Source: Bacteroidota bacterium
GTDB lineage: Bacteria; Bacteroidota; Bacteroidia; Bacteroidales; F082
Direction: 5' to 3'
Assembly (NCBI GenBank): GCA_024279935.1
Contig: JAJRQZ010000103.1
Location: 1-64,000 of the forward strand
Length of the DNA stretch: 64,000 nucleotides
In this document: one piece after another, positions 1 through 10,098 of the stretch
Layout of the letters: each line of letters starts with the position of its first letter
How positions within the stretch are numbered: the stretch's first letter is position 1
Position numbers and translations under genes: made by a program
The notes under the pieces: generated by a model
The model's database searches: none
What the model was told of the DNA's origin: nothing
Seen by the model: the letters and a program-made list of their open reading frames with translations, nothing else

Positions 1-102
1 AGCAAAAGTGGGTAAGGGGGATTTGTGCCCCTATAGTCGTGAAATAGAACTTTTTATGAGTTTTTAGTAAAAAATATTTTCAATTCATACGATTTCAGGT
101 AT

Positions 103-3100
103 TTGTGGACGAAAATATTCTTTTGCGGATTTAAGGTGATAGTTTCTGTTTTCTCTTTTGTTTCTTGCGATAGAAATAAATCGAAACAGTTCGGTATGGA
201 TTACCGGGCATCCTTATCAATTGAATTGCCCGAACGGGAATATGTTCATCCCGATTCGTTGCTGATAAGGACTCCCGGAATGGATGGTGAGGCGAATGCA
301 ACTATTGTAATATCAGACATGCCGAAAGAAGAAGAGTTCACTATCTTAAAAAGAATAATCCCGGGGATTTCTTATCTGCCGCTTACGGCCGAGGAAAAAC
401 TATCGGGCAAAGCGCGTGCAAAAAGCATGAAACCCCTTGTTCGTTATTTGAGTGCCGATGCCTCATTATATGTTATAACACCTGAGGCAAACACAAAGAA
501 ACTACTTCTTCCAAAGCCTTTGTCAATTAATCATGATAGCATATCCTTATTTGATGCAATTGCAGGTCGAGCCGGATTGATAAGCGTACAAAATGAAGAT
601 ACAATTTACCCACCCCTAAAGTTGTTTTCTGCCAAGCCCATAAGGGCCAAGGCTCTCGACTTTGAATATAAGGACGATGCCGTTTATGATATTTGCTTTT
701 TAGGAGAGAACCAGAATCTCCCCAATTCCTATATCAGAAGTATATCGAGAGATAAATACGGCATTATCTGGATAGCTTCTTATACTGGTGGGCTTATTTC
801 CTACGATGGGCAGTTCTTCGACCAGTATTTGGAAAAAACGGGATTGTCGGATAATGAAATCATCTCGATGACAATTGGCCATGACAATAAGATATGGATG
901 GGTACAACCAGAGGCGGCGTAAATTGTTATGATGGGAATACGATTACGCAATATACTGTTAAACAGGGGTTTCCGTCAAATGTCGTCCTTGCGGTCATGG
1001 AAGACTCAAAAGGAGGGATGTGGTTTGGGACTACTAAGGGGCTTGCTTGTCTCAAGAATGATACCCTGGAAGTGTTTACAACACAACAAGGCTTGGCGAC
1101 GAATGCCGTTTATACGCTTCTCGAGGATAGCCGCGGGAATATCTGGATTGGGACTTATGGTAAAGGCGTACAGAAGTGGAACGGGAAATATTTCGTTTCT
1201 TATAGAGAGAAAGATGGCCTTGCCGGCGATAAAGTGCTCTCTCTGTTCGAGGACAGCAAGGGGAATGTTTGGATCGGCACCCAAGGTGGCGGCGTTTCCT
1301 GCTTCAACGGTAAGTCATTTGTCAACTACAGTATTGAGCAGGGTCTTGGGAACACTAATGTTTTGTCGGTGGTCGAGTCGGCTGACAATAAAATTTGGTT
1401 TGGCACTTTCGGAAACGGAATCGTTAGTTTCGATGGCACAGCTTTTGCCAGCTTTACGACAAAAGAAGGGCTTAACGATAACTATATCAGGACATTGTTC
1501 GACGATGGGGACGGGAGCTTGTGGATGGGCACCGATGGGGGCGGGCTTTCAAAATTCAAATTAAACGGCTTTAAACATTTCACTAAAGATCAAGGCTTAA
1601 CAGACAAGCTTATTGTATCCGTATATCATGATGACAACGATAGAATGTGGTTGGGAGCCTTTGAGAAAGGTCTTATGTTGAGCAATAAAATTAAGCATGA
1701 CGAGCATTTGCGGACTTTTGTCCCGATAAATACCGGCGAGGGCCTGGCAAACAACATAGTAACATACATCTTCCAGGATAGCAAGAAAAATTATTGGTTT
1801 GCGACTTATGGCGGGGGAGTTAGCATGCTGGATCATAAAAGCTACGAAAACGGCAAATTGAAATTTACTAATTATACAAGTAAACAAGGATTGTTAAGTG
1901 ATATAGTACGAAACATAATTGAAGATGAAAACGGGGATATCTGGTTCTCGACCATGGGCGGGGCTACAAAATTCGACGGCAAAAGCTTTATTACGCTGAC
2001 AAAAAAGGCCGGTCTTGGCAGCAATGACGTTGTATGCTTGTTCTTGGACAAGGAAAATGCCATCTGGATAGGTACTAAGGAAGGAGGGGTTTCCCGATTG
2101 AAAAATGATAGCATTACCACCTTTAACACTATTAACGGCCTTGCGGACAAGAGCGTTTGGACCATAACACAGGATAAAAACGGTATCCTTTGGTTTGGGA
2201 CGGACGGCAATGGGCTGAGTTATTATGACGGAAAAAAATTCGTTAACATAAATACTGATGACGGTTTGTGCAATAATTTTGTGTTTTCGCTTACAGCTGA
2301 CGATCAAAACTCTCTTTGGGCAGGAACAACGAGGGGCTTGAGCAAGTTGATACTAAAGCCCGCTATTGATGAAAAGAACGGAAAAGGCTTTTATAAAAAA
2401 CCTCAAATAATAAATTATTCAAAGCACGAAGGTCTCAAGGCATTGGATTTCTACCATAACTCAGCCATGCTCGATAAATATGGCGAATTATGGTTCGGGA
2501 CCGTAAGCGCCCTTACAGTGCTTGATTTGAAAGCTTTGGATAAAGCTTCCGCCGAAACTATTGTTCACCTTAACGGATTGTTGATCAATGATAATGACCT
2601 GGCATTTACAGGCTTGAAAAAAGATAAACGAAGACTTAGTGAAGAAGGTGTCCGATTCGACAGCCTTGTTCCGTTTTTGCACCTTCCGCTTGGTTTGAGT
2701 TTGCCCAACAATTTAAATCACATTACTTTTAGTTTCTCAGCCACTAATTCGGATTTGCCCCATAAGGTGGAATTTCAATTTAAATTAAATGGTATCGACG
2801 ATGCTTGGAATCCGGTAACGAAAGAAAAAACAGCCGATTACCGAAATATTTCCCCCGGAACTTATTCTTTTGTGCTTAGGGCAAAAGGGATTTCCGGAAA
2901 ATGGAGCAAGGAAGTTGAGTACCCGTTTGCGATCAGAAGCCCCTGGTGGCTGTCGTGGTGGGCAATAACTGTTTATTTTGTTGCGGTAGTCTCGCTTGTA
3001 TGGCTAATCGTTCAATGGCGGGTGAATATTGTTAAAAGGCAAAAAAACGTGCTCGAGCGAATGGTTGTAAAACGAACCAGGGATCTCGACAAAGCATTGG

Positions 3101-5274
3101 TTATGGCTGAAAAAGCAACTGTTGCCAAAAGCCAGTTCGTTGCCAGGATGTCGCATGAAGTGCGTACGCCCTTGACCGCAATCCTTGGATTTACAAAACT
3201 GCTGGCTGATATAACTACCAACCCAAAACAAAAGGACTATCTGACAAAAATTGACCGATCGGCAAGTACCATACATTCTTTAATCAACGAGATCCTTGAT
3301 TTCTCTAAAATAGAATCAGGTAAAATGGAACTGGAGTTTATCCCTTTCGACCTGGAGATTCTTCTTAACTCAATCATAATATTGAACCACAAGCAGCTAC
3401 ATGACAAAAATCTTGAGCTGATAATCTATATCGAACCGGAAGTGCCTAAAACATTAATCGGTGACCCGCTTAGGTTGGGGCAGGTGATCACGAACCTGAT
3501 CAATAATGCCGTTAAATTTACTGATACCGGCGAAGTGTTTGTCCGCATCAGCCTAAAAAAGAAGCTTGCAAATAACAAAATGCTGCTGCAGTTTGCCGTA
3601 AAAGATACCGGAATAGGTATTGACGAAAGTCAGATACCCAATCTTTTCGATGAATTCCAGCAGGCCGACAACAGTATTACAAGGTGCTATGGTGGCAGCG
3701 GCTTGGGGCTTGCCATAAGTAAATCCTTGGTGAACAATATGGGGGGTGAGATATGGGTTGAAAGTGAGCAATCCGTAGGGAGCACCTTTTATTTTACTGT
3801 TAAGCTTTCGGGGAAACAGCCAGGGGCGGGACCGGAAAAAACAATGCCGGACGAAATAAAGGGCATAAATGTGCTGGTTTGCGACAGTAGGCCTTCAACC
3901 AAAAAGCTTATAAATGATTATTTGGGTGTTTTCTCATTGAAAACGGAAACTGCCTCATCGGCAACCGAGCTGGCAGGGAGGCTTGAAGCAAGGCATTTCG
4001 ATTTGTTGCTTATCGATCATGATTCATTTAGAGAAGGTGGTATTGATGGCTTTATAAAGCTTTTGAGCAATCTTGAGGGCGATATGAAAACAATTGTGCT
4101 TACTGCCTCAGAGAATCAAATAAACGATTTGGGCAAACAGAACATCCCTTTCGACGATTACCTTTTGAAACCTGTTTTGCCCACTGCTCTTTTCGAGAAG
4201 ATATTGAATGTCTTCAATATCGAGGATATTTCTGCCGGCGATAATCTTAACGATGACGGGAAACTTGATCAGGTCCGCTCGGCCCTGTGCAACAACAAAG
4301 TCCTGCTTGCCGAGGACAATGAAGTAAATAGCGGGCTGATCAGGGAACTGCTCGAAAAAGTGGGGGCCCTTGTCGATTTGACGGATAATGGCGCAAGTGC
4401 GGTCCGGAAAACCATGGATAATGATTACGATTTGATTCTCATGGACTTGCACATGCCTATAATGGATGGTTTTTATGCCTCTGTGCAAATAAGGAAGAAT
4501 AACTCAAAAATCCCTATCATTGCCATATCCGCCGATACTTTACAAACGATAAAAGCAAAATGCGAGGAATCGGGAATAAACGATATCGTCGCTAAACCCA
4601 TCGATCAGGACGTGTTTTATAAAGTATTGATGAAATGGGCCTCTTTTAAAAAGAAAACAACAAGCAAACCTAAGATATCAAGAACAAGCCAATCTTTAAG
4701 CCCCGGGTCATTGTCCATAAGCGGTTTGGACGTGGAAACCGGGATTCGCAGGTTTGGGGGAAATGATGCCCTTTATTATAAAATGCTAAAGAAGTTTATG
4801 ATCGGGAACAAAAGCATTTGTGGCAAAATAAACGATTTAATACAAAAAGGCGACTTTGCGGATGCCCATTTAAAAATACATGGCTTGAAAGGCGAGAGTT
4901 CCAATATCGGTGCTGACGAGGTTTATCTTCAAACAAAAGTCGTGGAGAGCTTTATCTTGGGGGACGACGGCTTCGAGGCCTCAAGGTCCTTGAAAACCCT
5001 TGGCGGATACCTCGACGACTTGATTTCCGGGCTGCAAGCTTACTTTGAGCATTCGGCCACTGAACAGCCTGGCAGCCCATTATCCCTGGACATCTTAGTG
5101 AAGGATTTGATCATGAACCTGCGAATGAATGACCCCAAGGCCTTGGACCTGCTTGATGATTTGAACGAAAAGGATCTCCCCGCTCCGCAAATAGGACGCA
5201 TTAACAAGGCGGTTAATGACGGAAATAACGATGAGGCCTGTGCTTTGCTCAAGAGCTTATTGAAGAATATCTAA
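103..5274 (+). CDS. Hybrid sensor histidine kinase with propeller sensor, two receivers and HPt
   Basis: A 1723-residue one-chain phosphorelay. The start is a TTG: no ATG lies upstream in the open frame, and starting here gives a hydrophobic leader ending in a lipobox-like FVSC near residue 22, which the next ATG (residue 32) would remove. Fourteen two-component propeller repeats (residues about 200-750, each with a W-[IFM]-G-T type motif) suggest two seven-bladed propellers, followed by a Y_Y_Y domain (about 870-935) and one membrane helix (about 947-971). The cytoplasmic half has HisKA with H1018 in MSHEVRTPLTA, a HATPase domain (about 1130-1245), a first receiver with probable D1305, a second receiver with D1448 in LILMDLHMP, and an HPt domain with H1593 in IHGLKGESSNIGA. 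Such proteins usually sense extracellular polymers or cues; the ligand is unknown. It has no adjacent response regulator with a DNA-binding domain, so its output partner is elsewhere. Confidence 0.93.
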   Translation: MWTKIFFCGFKVIVSVFSFVSCDRNKSKQFGMDYRASLSIELPEREYVHPDSLLIRTPGMDGEANATIVISDMPKEEEFTILKRIIPGISYLPLTAEEKLSGKARAKSMKPLVRYLSADASLYVITPEANTKKLLLPKPLSINHDSISLFDAIAGRAGLISVQNEDTIYPPLKLFSAKPIRAKALDFEYKDDAVYDICFLGENQNLPNSYIRSISRDKYGIIWIASYTGGLISYDGQFFDQYLEKTGLSDNEIISMTIGHDNKIWMGTTRGGVNCYDGNTITQYTVKQGFPSNVVLAVMEDSKGGMWFGTTKGLACLKNDTLEVFTTQQGLATNAVYTLLEDSRGNIWIGTYGKGVQKWNGKYFVSYREKDGLAGDKVLSLFEDSKGNVWIGTQGGGVSCFNGKSFVNYSIEQGLGNTNVLSVVESADNKIWFGTFGNGIVSFDGTAFASFTTKEGLNDNYIRTLFDDGDGSLWMGTDGGGLSKFKLNGFKHFTKDQGLTDKLIVSVYHDDNDRMWLGAFEKGLMLSNKIKHDEHLRTFVPINTGEGLANNIVTYIFQDSKKNYWFATYGGGVSMLDHKSYENGKLKFTNYTSKQGLLSDIVRNIIEDENGDIWFSTMGGATKFDGKSFITLTKKAGLGSNDVVCLFLDKENAIWIGTKEGGVSRLKNDSITTFNTINGLADKSVWTITQDKNGILWFGTDGNGLSYYDGKKFVNINTDDGLCNNFVFSLTADDQNSLWAGTTRGLSKLILKPAIDEKNGKGFYKKPQIINYSKHEGLKALDFYHNSAMLDKYGELWFGTVSALTVLDLKALDKASAETIVHLNGLLINDNDLAFTGLKKDKRRLSEEGVRFDSLVPFLHLPLGLSLPNNLNHITFSFSATNSDLPHKVEFQFKLNGIDDAWNPVTKEKTADYRNISPGTYSFVLRAKGISGKWSKEVEYPFAIRSPWWLSWWAITVYFVAVVSLVWLIVQWRVNIVKRQKNVLERMVVKRTRDLDKALVMAEKATVAKSQFVARMSHEVRTPLTAILGFTKLLADITTNPKQKDYLTKIDRSASTIHSLINEILDFSKIESGKMELEFIPFDLEILLNSIIILNHKQLHDKNLELIIYIEPEVPKTLIGDPLRLGQVITNLINNAVKFTDTGEVFVRISLKKKLANNKMLLQFAVKDTGIGIDESQIPNLFDEFQQADNSITRCYGGSGLGLAISKSLVNNMGGEIWVESEQSVGSTFYFTVKLSGKQPGAGPEKTMPDEIKGINVLVCDSRPSTKKLINDYLGVFSLKTETASSATELAGRLEARHFDLLLIDHDSFREGGIDGFIKLLSNLEGDMKTIVLTASENQINDLGKQNIPFDDYLLKPVLPTALFEKILNVFNIEDISAGDNLNDDGKLDQVRSALCNNKVLLAEDNEVNSGLIRELLEKVGALVDLTDNGASAVRKTMDNDYDLILMDLHMPIMDGFYASVQIRKNNSKIPIIAISADTLQTIKAKCEESGINDIVAKPIDQDVFYKVLMKWASFKKKTTSKPKISRTSQSLSPGSLSISGLDVETGIRRFGGNDALYYKMLKKFMIGNKSICGKINDLIQKGDFADAHLKIHGLKGESSNIGADEVYLQTKVVESFILGDDGFEASRSLKTLGGYLDDLISGLQAYFEHSATEQPGSPLSLDILVKDLIMNLRMNDPKALDLLDDLNEKDLPAPQIGRINKAVNDGNNDEACALLKSLLKNI

Positions 5275-5478
5275 GGGGAATTTAAGTTTATTTTAACAAG
5301 CGGTAAGGGTAAAACAACATTTGTCTGTCTTATTATTTAGAAATCGCTTTTTTTTGTCGAATAAAAAGATTCCTGCCAAACCGAGACTGAATTATAATTG
5401 TCGATATTGATTATATAGTCATGTCCTTCTTGGACTTATAGTTAAGGGTATCGACCGTGCGTTCATAATATATTACTG

Positions 5479-8400
5479 ATGAAAAAAACAAATATACAGA
5501 TGATGTTGTCGGTTTTGTTATCGGCGATTTTCATGAACATTTATGCTAATGACAATTCAAATTTGCTAGGGTCTGATTTGAGCAAACAATCCAAAGAATC
5601 AACCTTTCTAATAACTGGTGTTGTGAGCGGTAATATTACCGATTGCAATACCGGAATTGGGATTTCCAATGTTTTGGTCGAGGCCGACGATGGCACAAAT
5701 CACTATGAGGTTGAGAGCGACCAGAATGGCGATTACACTCTGACCGTTGAAGCATCTACTTATAGCCTTCAATTCAACTTACTTGGTTATCAGGAGGTTA
5801 TATATAACAATGTTGTTGTTAGCGGAGGACAGACAAAAATCCGGAATACCCAATTGTGCGAAAACGCCAACCCTGTGTCCAATGTTTATGCCAATCCCGA
5901 CCTAAACTGCCCCGGGGTTACTATTAGCTGGGATCTTCCGGCAGGGCCTTATGCGATAATTTATGATGATAACTCGGCCGAGGACTATTCCATCTGGAAT
6001 CAGGCAGGTGGGGAAATCGCAGTTGAATTTACGCCCGGTTCTTATCCGGCAACCCTGACGGGAGGAAAGATTTATGTTGGCGATGGTTCTTTTCCCGCTG
6101 GTGGCAACTGGTTGGGAACCACAATGGAAATAGGTGTTTTGGATGATGATGGCCTTTACGGCCTGCCGGGAAGTGTTCTGGAGACCGATACAGTTACCGT
6201 CGATAATTATGGATGGGTTTTGTTTCAGGGAGTTTTTTCATCGGAAATAAGCGAAGGGAGCTTTTATATTTATTATAAGCAGCTTCACGACTCGCCAAAT
6301 GCCGCTCCCATTGGAGTTGACGGTGATTTGCCGATAGTGTATCAATCATACGTAAAACAAGCCGGCGGCAGTTGGGTGTTTTCGCCTTATCAGGATTTTA
6401 TGATTAGGGCTGAACTCTATGGCCCAACAGGACAATATGCTAATTTTACCCCAAGCCGCACATATCTGGAACCCGCGGAGCCTATTGCGCGGGACGATGT
6501 TTATTTAGCCACTTCCCACAAAAGAATTCAAGCCGGTTTCAGGAAATCGGGCGAAATAATTCCTCTGGGCGATAAAACCCGCTCGCTTTCTAAATATAAT
6601 TTGTTCCTTGTCTCGGGTTTCGACCCCGATCAAGGGGAAGGTCCTGAATCAGGAACGCCGACCAGCATTGGAAGCACCAGTGCTATCTCATATTACGATA
6701 ATTTCCTGAAATCACCTGGCTTCTATGCCTATGCCGTTGAGGCAGAATACGATAGCGGTGATAAATCATCGTGGGCCTATTCAAATATTTTTAGCTGCGG
6801 ATTAGACAATGTTGTTGATTTAAGAGCAAGCCTTTGCGATAGTAGCCAAGCCGATAATGTTGAATATCATGCAATTGGAACTAATTTTCCTTATCAGGAT
6901 ATCTTATTGATGAGCGATGACAGCGGCCTTGTGGTTTTCGATAGCTTGATAAACGGAAGCTATAATATTGAGGTTTTTAAGATCGGATATGAGAAAGTTA
7001 GCCTGAACGACGTTTTAATTAGCACCGACAGTAGTTTGTCGGTCGAGTTATATGAAAACACTTTTTCGCCGCGGAATTTATTTGTGGATTCCTTGACAGC
7101 AGTTGCAACATGGCAACCAGCCTTGGTAACGGCTCTGGAAACTGAAGACTTCGAGGGTGTGCAATTCCCTCCCGAAGGATGGTACCAGACCATCGACCTT
7201 GGAGATCTTTCGTGGTGGCAGCGATCGAACACCGGATATAATGTGCCTCCGCAATTTGAGGACGGCACCTCTTCCTGGTTTGCGGCTGGTAAAAAAAGAG
7301 AAAGTCTTCATCCGGGAAATTCATATCTTGTTACTCCTTATGTTGATTTAAGGCTAAGCGATAGCTTATATCTAACTTTTGATAGATATTTTGACGGTAC
7401 TTATGGTGATGTATCAAGGGTTTTTTATTCCAATAATAATGGCCTCGACTGGGTGTTGCTGCAGGAACTGTATCTTGCTCAGCAGTGGATAAACCAGTCG
7501 ATTGATTTGTCATCTATTTCAGGTTTTGAAAATGGAAACGACAGTGTCGTGTTTGCCTTTTCCAACGCTTCTGCCGGAGGTTACCCCGCAGTTTTTTGTG
7601 TTGATAATGTAAGTGTCCACAACGGCCCGGCAGCCGTTACAGAATATGACGTTTATCTGAATGACGGTTTTGCCGGGTCAACTGCGCCAGATACCTTGAC
7701 TTATTCATTCAGTGGCTTAGAGTATGGAGTAGAATATACCGCAAAGGTAAGGGCGGTTTATTCATGCGGTATTTCCGACCCCATTAGTTTTACGTGGACA
7801 TCGTCTTTTCTTTATCCGCCGCGAAACCTGGATCATGATTATACTTATAATACCGATGAGGTTTTGTTGAAATGGAATCCTCCTCTGCACCAGGCCAACT
7901 ACTATTCAAACTATGTTACGGCAATTTCCGATACTGCGTTTATACCTGCGGGATTGATAGGTTTCAATGTTTATAAAAACGATGAATTAATTGGTTTTCA
8001 GGATTATATAGGCCAGGCTGAAGACCAGCTTGTTTATTTTCTGGATAATAATGTCGATCCAGGAACTTTTATATGTTCAACAAGCGCTATTTATGACCTG
8101 ACACCATACGGGTTTGCAGGGGATACTGCGGAATCAATGCCCTCCAACTTTGACACTGTCAAAGTAGTCTGGGGAAATAGCATGCCTTTCTTTGAAGGCT
8201 GGGAACAGGCTGATTTCGATTTTCAGGGATGGGAGACAAGCCCTGGCAATTGGAGAATAAGTTCACAAACGGGCGATGATGCACCATCGGCGGAATTTTC
8301 CTGGGAACCTCAGCTCGACACTTCCTATAAAAGGATGCTCGTTTCGGCCCCGATAAACGCAGATATGATTGGCATAGGTGATGTTTTCCTGGATTTCGAC

Positions 8401-9843
8401 ATAAAACTAGACGATAGAAATGCCGGCAATACTGAGAAGATGATGATTCAGGTTAAGAAAGCAGGTGAAACAAATTGGCATGGCATAGATACTTTATACA
8501 ATAACGGATCTTTCGATTTTGCTCGCAAGCATTACGATATTACGTCGAAATCGCGTGATAACGTATTCAAGATCAGGTTTGTGGCAAGTGGCGAAAATTC
8601 CTTTAACATAATTTCCTGGTATATCGATAATATTAACGTTTACCGCACTTGTAAACCGCCGTCAGGCTTGAATGCCGATTATTTTTGGGATGCGGACGAT
8701 GATTATGGTATCTCGCTTTGTTGGGAAGCACCCCAATTGCCAATATATTACCTTCATTGGGGCGATGGAGTGGTTTTTAGCGGTATCGGACTTGATTCCG
8801 GAGGTGTATTTAGTGCCGCAGCTCGTTGGGATGCGGATATGTTGACGGATTATGACGGCTTATTTGCAACAAAAATCATGTTCCGGCTTGCAGATACAGG
8901 GTTTCAGAAAGTAATTGTTAAAATATGGGAAGGGCCCGATGCCGGCATCTTGCTTGCTGAAAAGTTGGCTGTTTCACCAGTTGTGCCCGGCCTGAACACT
9001 GTGGAACTTGATGTTCCGGTGCCAATAAATGTCAGCAAGGAACTATGGGTCGGATATACTATTTATAGCGATCTCGCTTCCTTTCCTGCCGCTGTCGATG
9101 CCGGGCCAGCCATCTCAGGCTATGGAGATAAAATTAGTTTAGATGGCATTTCCTGGGACAACCTCTCTGATTTTGGTTTGGGTTATAATTGGAATATAGG
9201 AGTGCGGCTGGAAGAATTGTATCAGTCGTATCCCCGGAATGTTATTGGCGAAGCTGCTTACGGAAATACCGGCAGCAAGGCGGAATTTGTTTTGGGGCCG
9301 ATAGTGAAAAGGCAAAAAACCGCACCATCTTATTCTGAAAGGAGCTTAGACGGTTTTAATATTTACTCCAAAACAGGTGAGGATAACGAATACGGATTTG
9401 TGGGATTCGTTCCTTATGCCGAGGGGCAATCAGCCTATTGTTATAAATTTAAGGCCGAGGATGATGTGCAGTCCGGTAAATGCTATTTCTATCAGGTTAC
9501 ATCAGTAAACTCTTCTGCCGAAGACCAATGTGAATCGGCCCCGGCCACTGCGCAAGATGGTGAAGATTATGCTTATGCTTGTGTTACAGGCATAAACGAG
9601 GCTTATGTCCCTATAATCAATATGTATCCTAACCCGGCTTTAAACACGGTCAATATCAGATCAATATCAAATATCAACAAAATAGTGGTCACGAATTTTT
9701 TAGGACAGCTTATAATAGAAATTAAACCCTCGCAGAGAACATCAGTAATCCTCAACACTACATCGTTCCCCAACGGTGTATATCTCGTTCATATTGATAC
9801 CGATAATGGAGTGCAAACCAAAAAACTAAGTATCGCCAGGTAA
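5479..9843 (+). CDS. T9SS-exported multidomain surface protein (adhesin-like)
   Basis: 1454 residues, beginning with a signal peptide (MKKTNIQMMLSVLLSAIFMN). A carboxypeptidase-like regulatory domain follows (about residues 45-130, with DQNGDYTLTV and NLLGYQEV motifs). The middle holds fibronectin type III-like stretches and choice-of-anchor J/MAM-like beta-sandwich modules that open with EDFEGVQFPPEGW and FFEGWEQADFDFQGW. The end is a typical type A T9SS sorting domain: NMYPNPALNTVNI, then FPNGVYLVHI and a basic tail LSIAR. It should therefore cross the outer membrane through the type IX system and be attached to the surface or released. No catalytic motif was recognised, so adhesion or matrix binding is the best guess. 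It follows the hybrid kinase after a 204-base gap and ends at a strong terminator. Confidence 0.88.
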   Translation: MKKTNIQMMLSVLLSAIFMNIYANDNSNLLGSDLSKQSKESTFLITGVVSGNITDCNTGIGISNVLVEADDGTNHYEVESDQNGDYTLTVEASTYSLQFNLLGYQEVIYNNVVVSGGQTKIRNTQLCENANPVSNVYANPDLNCPGVTISWDLPAGPYAIIYDDNSAEDYSIWNQAGGEIAVEFTPGSYPATLTGGKIYVGDGSFPAGGNWLGTTMEIGVLDDDGLYGLPGSVLETDTVTVDNYGWVLFQGVFSSEISEGSFYIYYKQLHDSPNAAPIGVDGDLPIVYQSYVKQAGGSWVFSPYQDFMIRAELYGPTGQYANFTPSRTYLEPAEPIARDDVYLATSHKRIQAGFRKSGEIIPLGDKTRSLSKYNLFLVSGFDPDQGEGPESGTPTSIGSTSAISYYDNFLKSPGFYAYAVEAEYDSGDKSSWAYSNIFSCGLDNVVDLRASLCDSSQADNVEYHAIGTNFPYQDILLMSDDSGLVVFDSLINGSYNIEVFKIGYEKVSLNDVLISTDSSLSVELYENTFSPRNLFVDSLTAVATWQPALVTALETEDFEGVQFPPEGWYQTIDLGDLSWWQRSNTGYNVPPQFEDGTSSWFAAGKKRESLHPGNSYLVTPYVDLRLSDSLYLTFDRYFDGTYGDVSRVFYSNNNGLDWVLLQELYLAQQWINQSIDLSSISGFENGNDSVVFAFSNASAGGYPAVFCVDNVSVHNGPAAVTEYDVYLNDGFAGSTAPDTLTYSFSGLEYGVEYTAKVRAVYSCGISDPISFTWTSSFLYPPRNLDHDYTYNTDEVLLKWNPPLHQANYYSNYVTAISDTAFIPAGLIGFNVYKNDELIGFQDYIGQAEDQLVYFLDNNVDPGTFICSTSAIYDLTPYGFAGDTAESMPSNFDTVKVVWGNSMPFFEGWEQADFDFQGWETSPGNWRISSQTGDDAPSAEFSWEPQLDTSYKRMLVSAPINADMIGIGDVFLDFDIKLDDRNAGNTEKMMIQVKKAGETNWHGIDTLYNNGSFDFARKHYDITSKSRDNVFKIRFVASGENSFNIISWYIDNINVYRTCKPPSGLNADYFWDADDDYGISLCWEAPQLPIYYLHWGDGVVFSGIGLDSGGVFSAAARWDADMLTDYDGLFATKIMFRLADTGFQKVIVKIWEGPDAGILLAEKLAVSPVVPGLNTVELDVPVPINVSKELWVGYTIYSDLASFPAAVDAGPAISGYGDKISLDGISWDNLSDFGLGYNWNIGVRLEELYQSYPRNVIGEAAYGNTGSKAEFVLGPIVKRQKTAPSYSERSLDGFNIYSKTGEDNEYGFVGFVPYAEGQSAYCYKFKAEDDVQSGKCYFYQVTSVNSSAEDQCESAPATAQDGEDYAYACVTGINEAYVPIINMYPNPALNTVNIRSISNINKIVVTNFLGQLIIEIKPSQRTSVILNTTSFPNGVYLVHIDTDNGVQTKKLSIAR

Positions 9844-9865
9844 AATAGTTTGTTATTTGTATCAG

Positions 9866-9904
9866 TAAAAAGGTTGCCGGTAATTTACGGCAACCTTTTT
9901 TTTA
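9866..9904 (+). terminator. Rho-independent terminator after the T9SS protein gene
   Basis: An 11-base stem (AAAGGTTGCCG / CGGCAACCTTT) with an eight-base loop is followed by a run of eight T residues. It lies 23 bases after the stop codon of the T9SS protein and separates it from lon. Confidence 0.9.
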
Positions 9905-10098
9905 AAATTTGTTGTCAATTCAATGCTGCTGCATAAAAAAACGGCATCAAAGTTGTCTCATACACCGACCTTGATTCCACAATAGTGCAAATAGGATAGT
10001 TATTTAGGTAATTGTGTGTAAATGAGTTTAATACAAATGAAGATAAAATGCCGTTTATGGGAATAATGACATAATGGCGCAAACATCGAATATAATTT

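Noticed and set aside
929-1564. A 211-codon frame overlapping the hybrid kinase
   Set aside because: Out-of-frame read of the propeller repeats, which keep a long open shadow because of their repeated codon pattern.
700-2500. Repeat pattern resembling a tandem array or CRISPR
   Set aside because: The periodic units are about 126 bases of coding sequence for propeller blades, not identical repeats with spacers.
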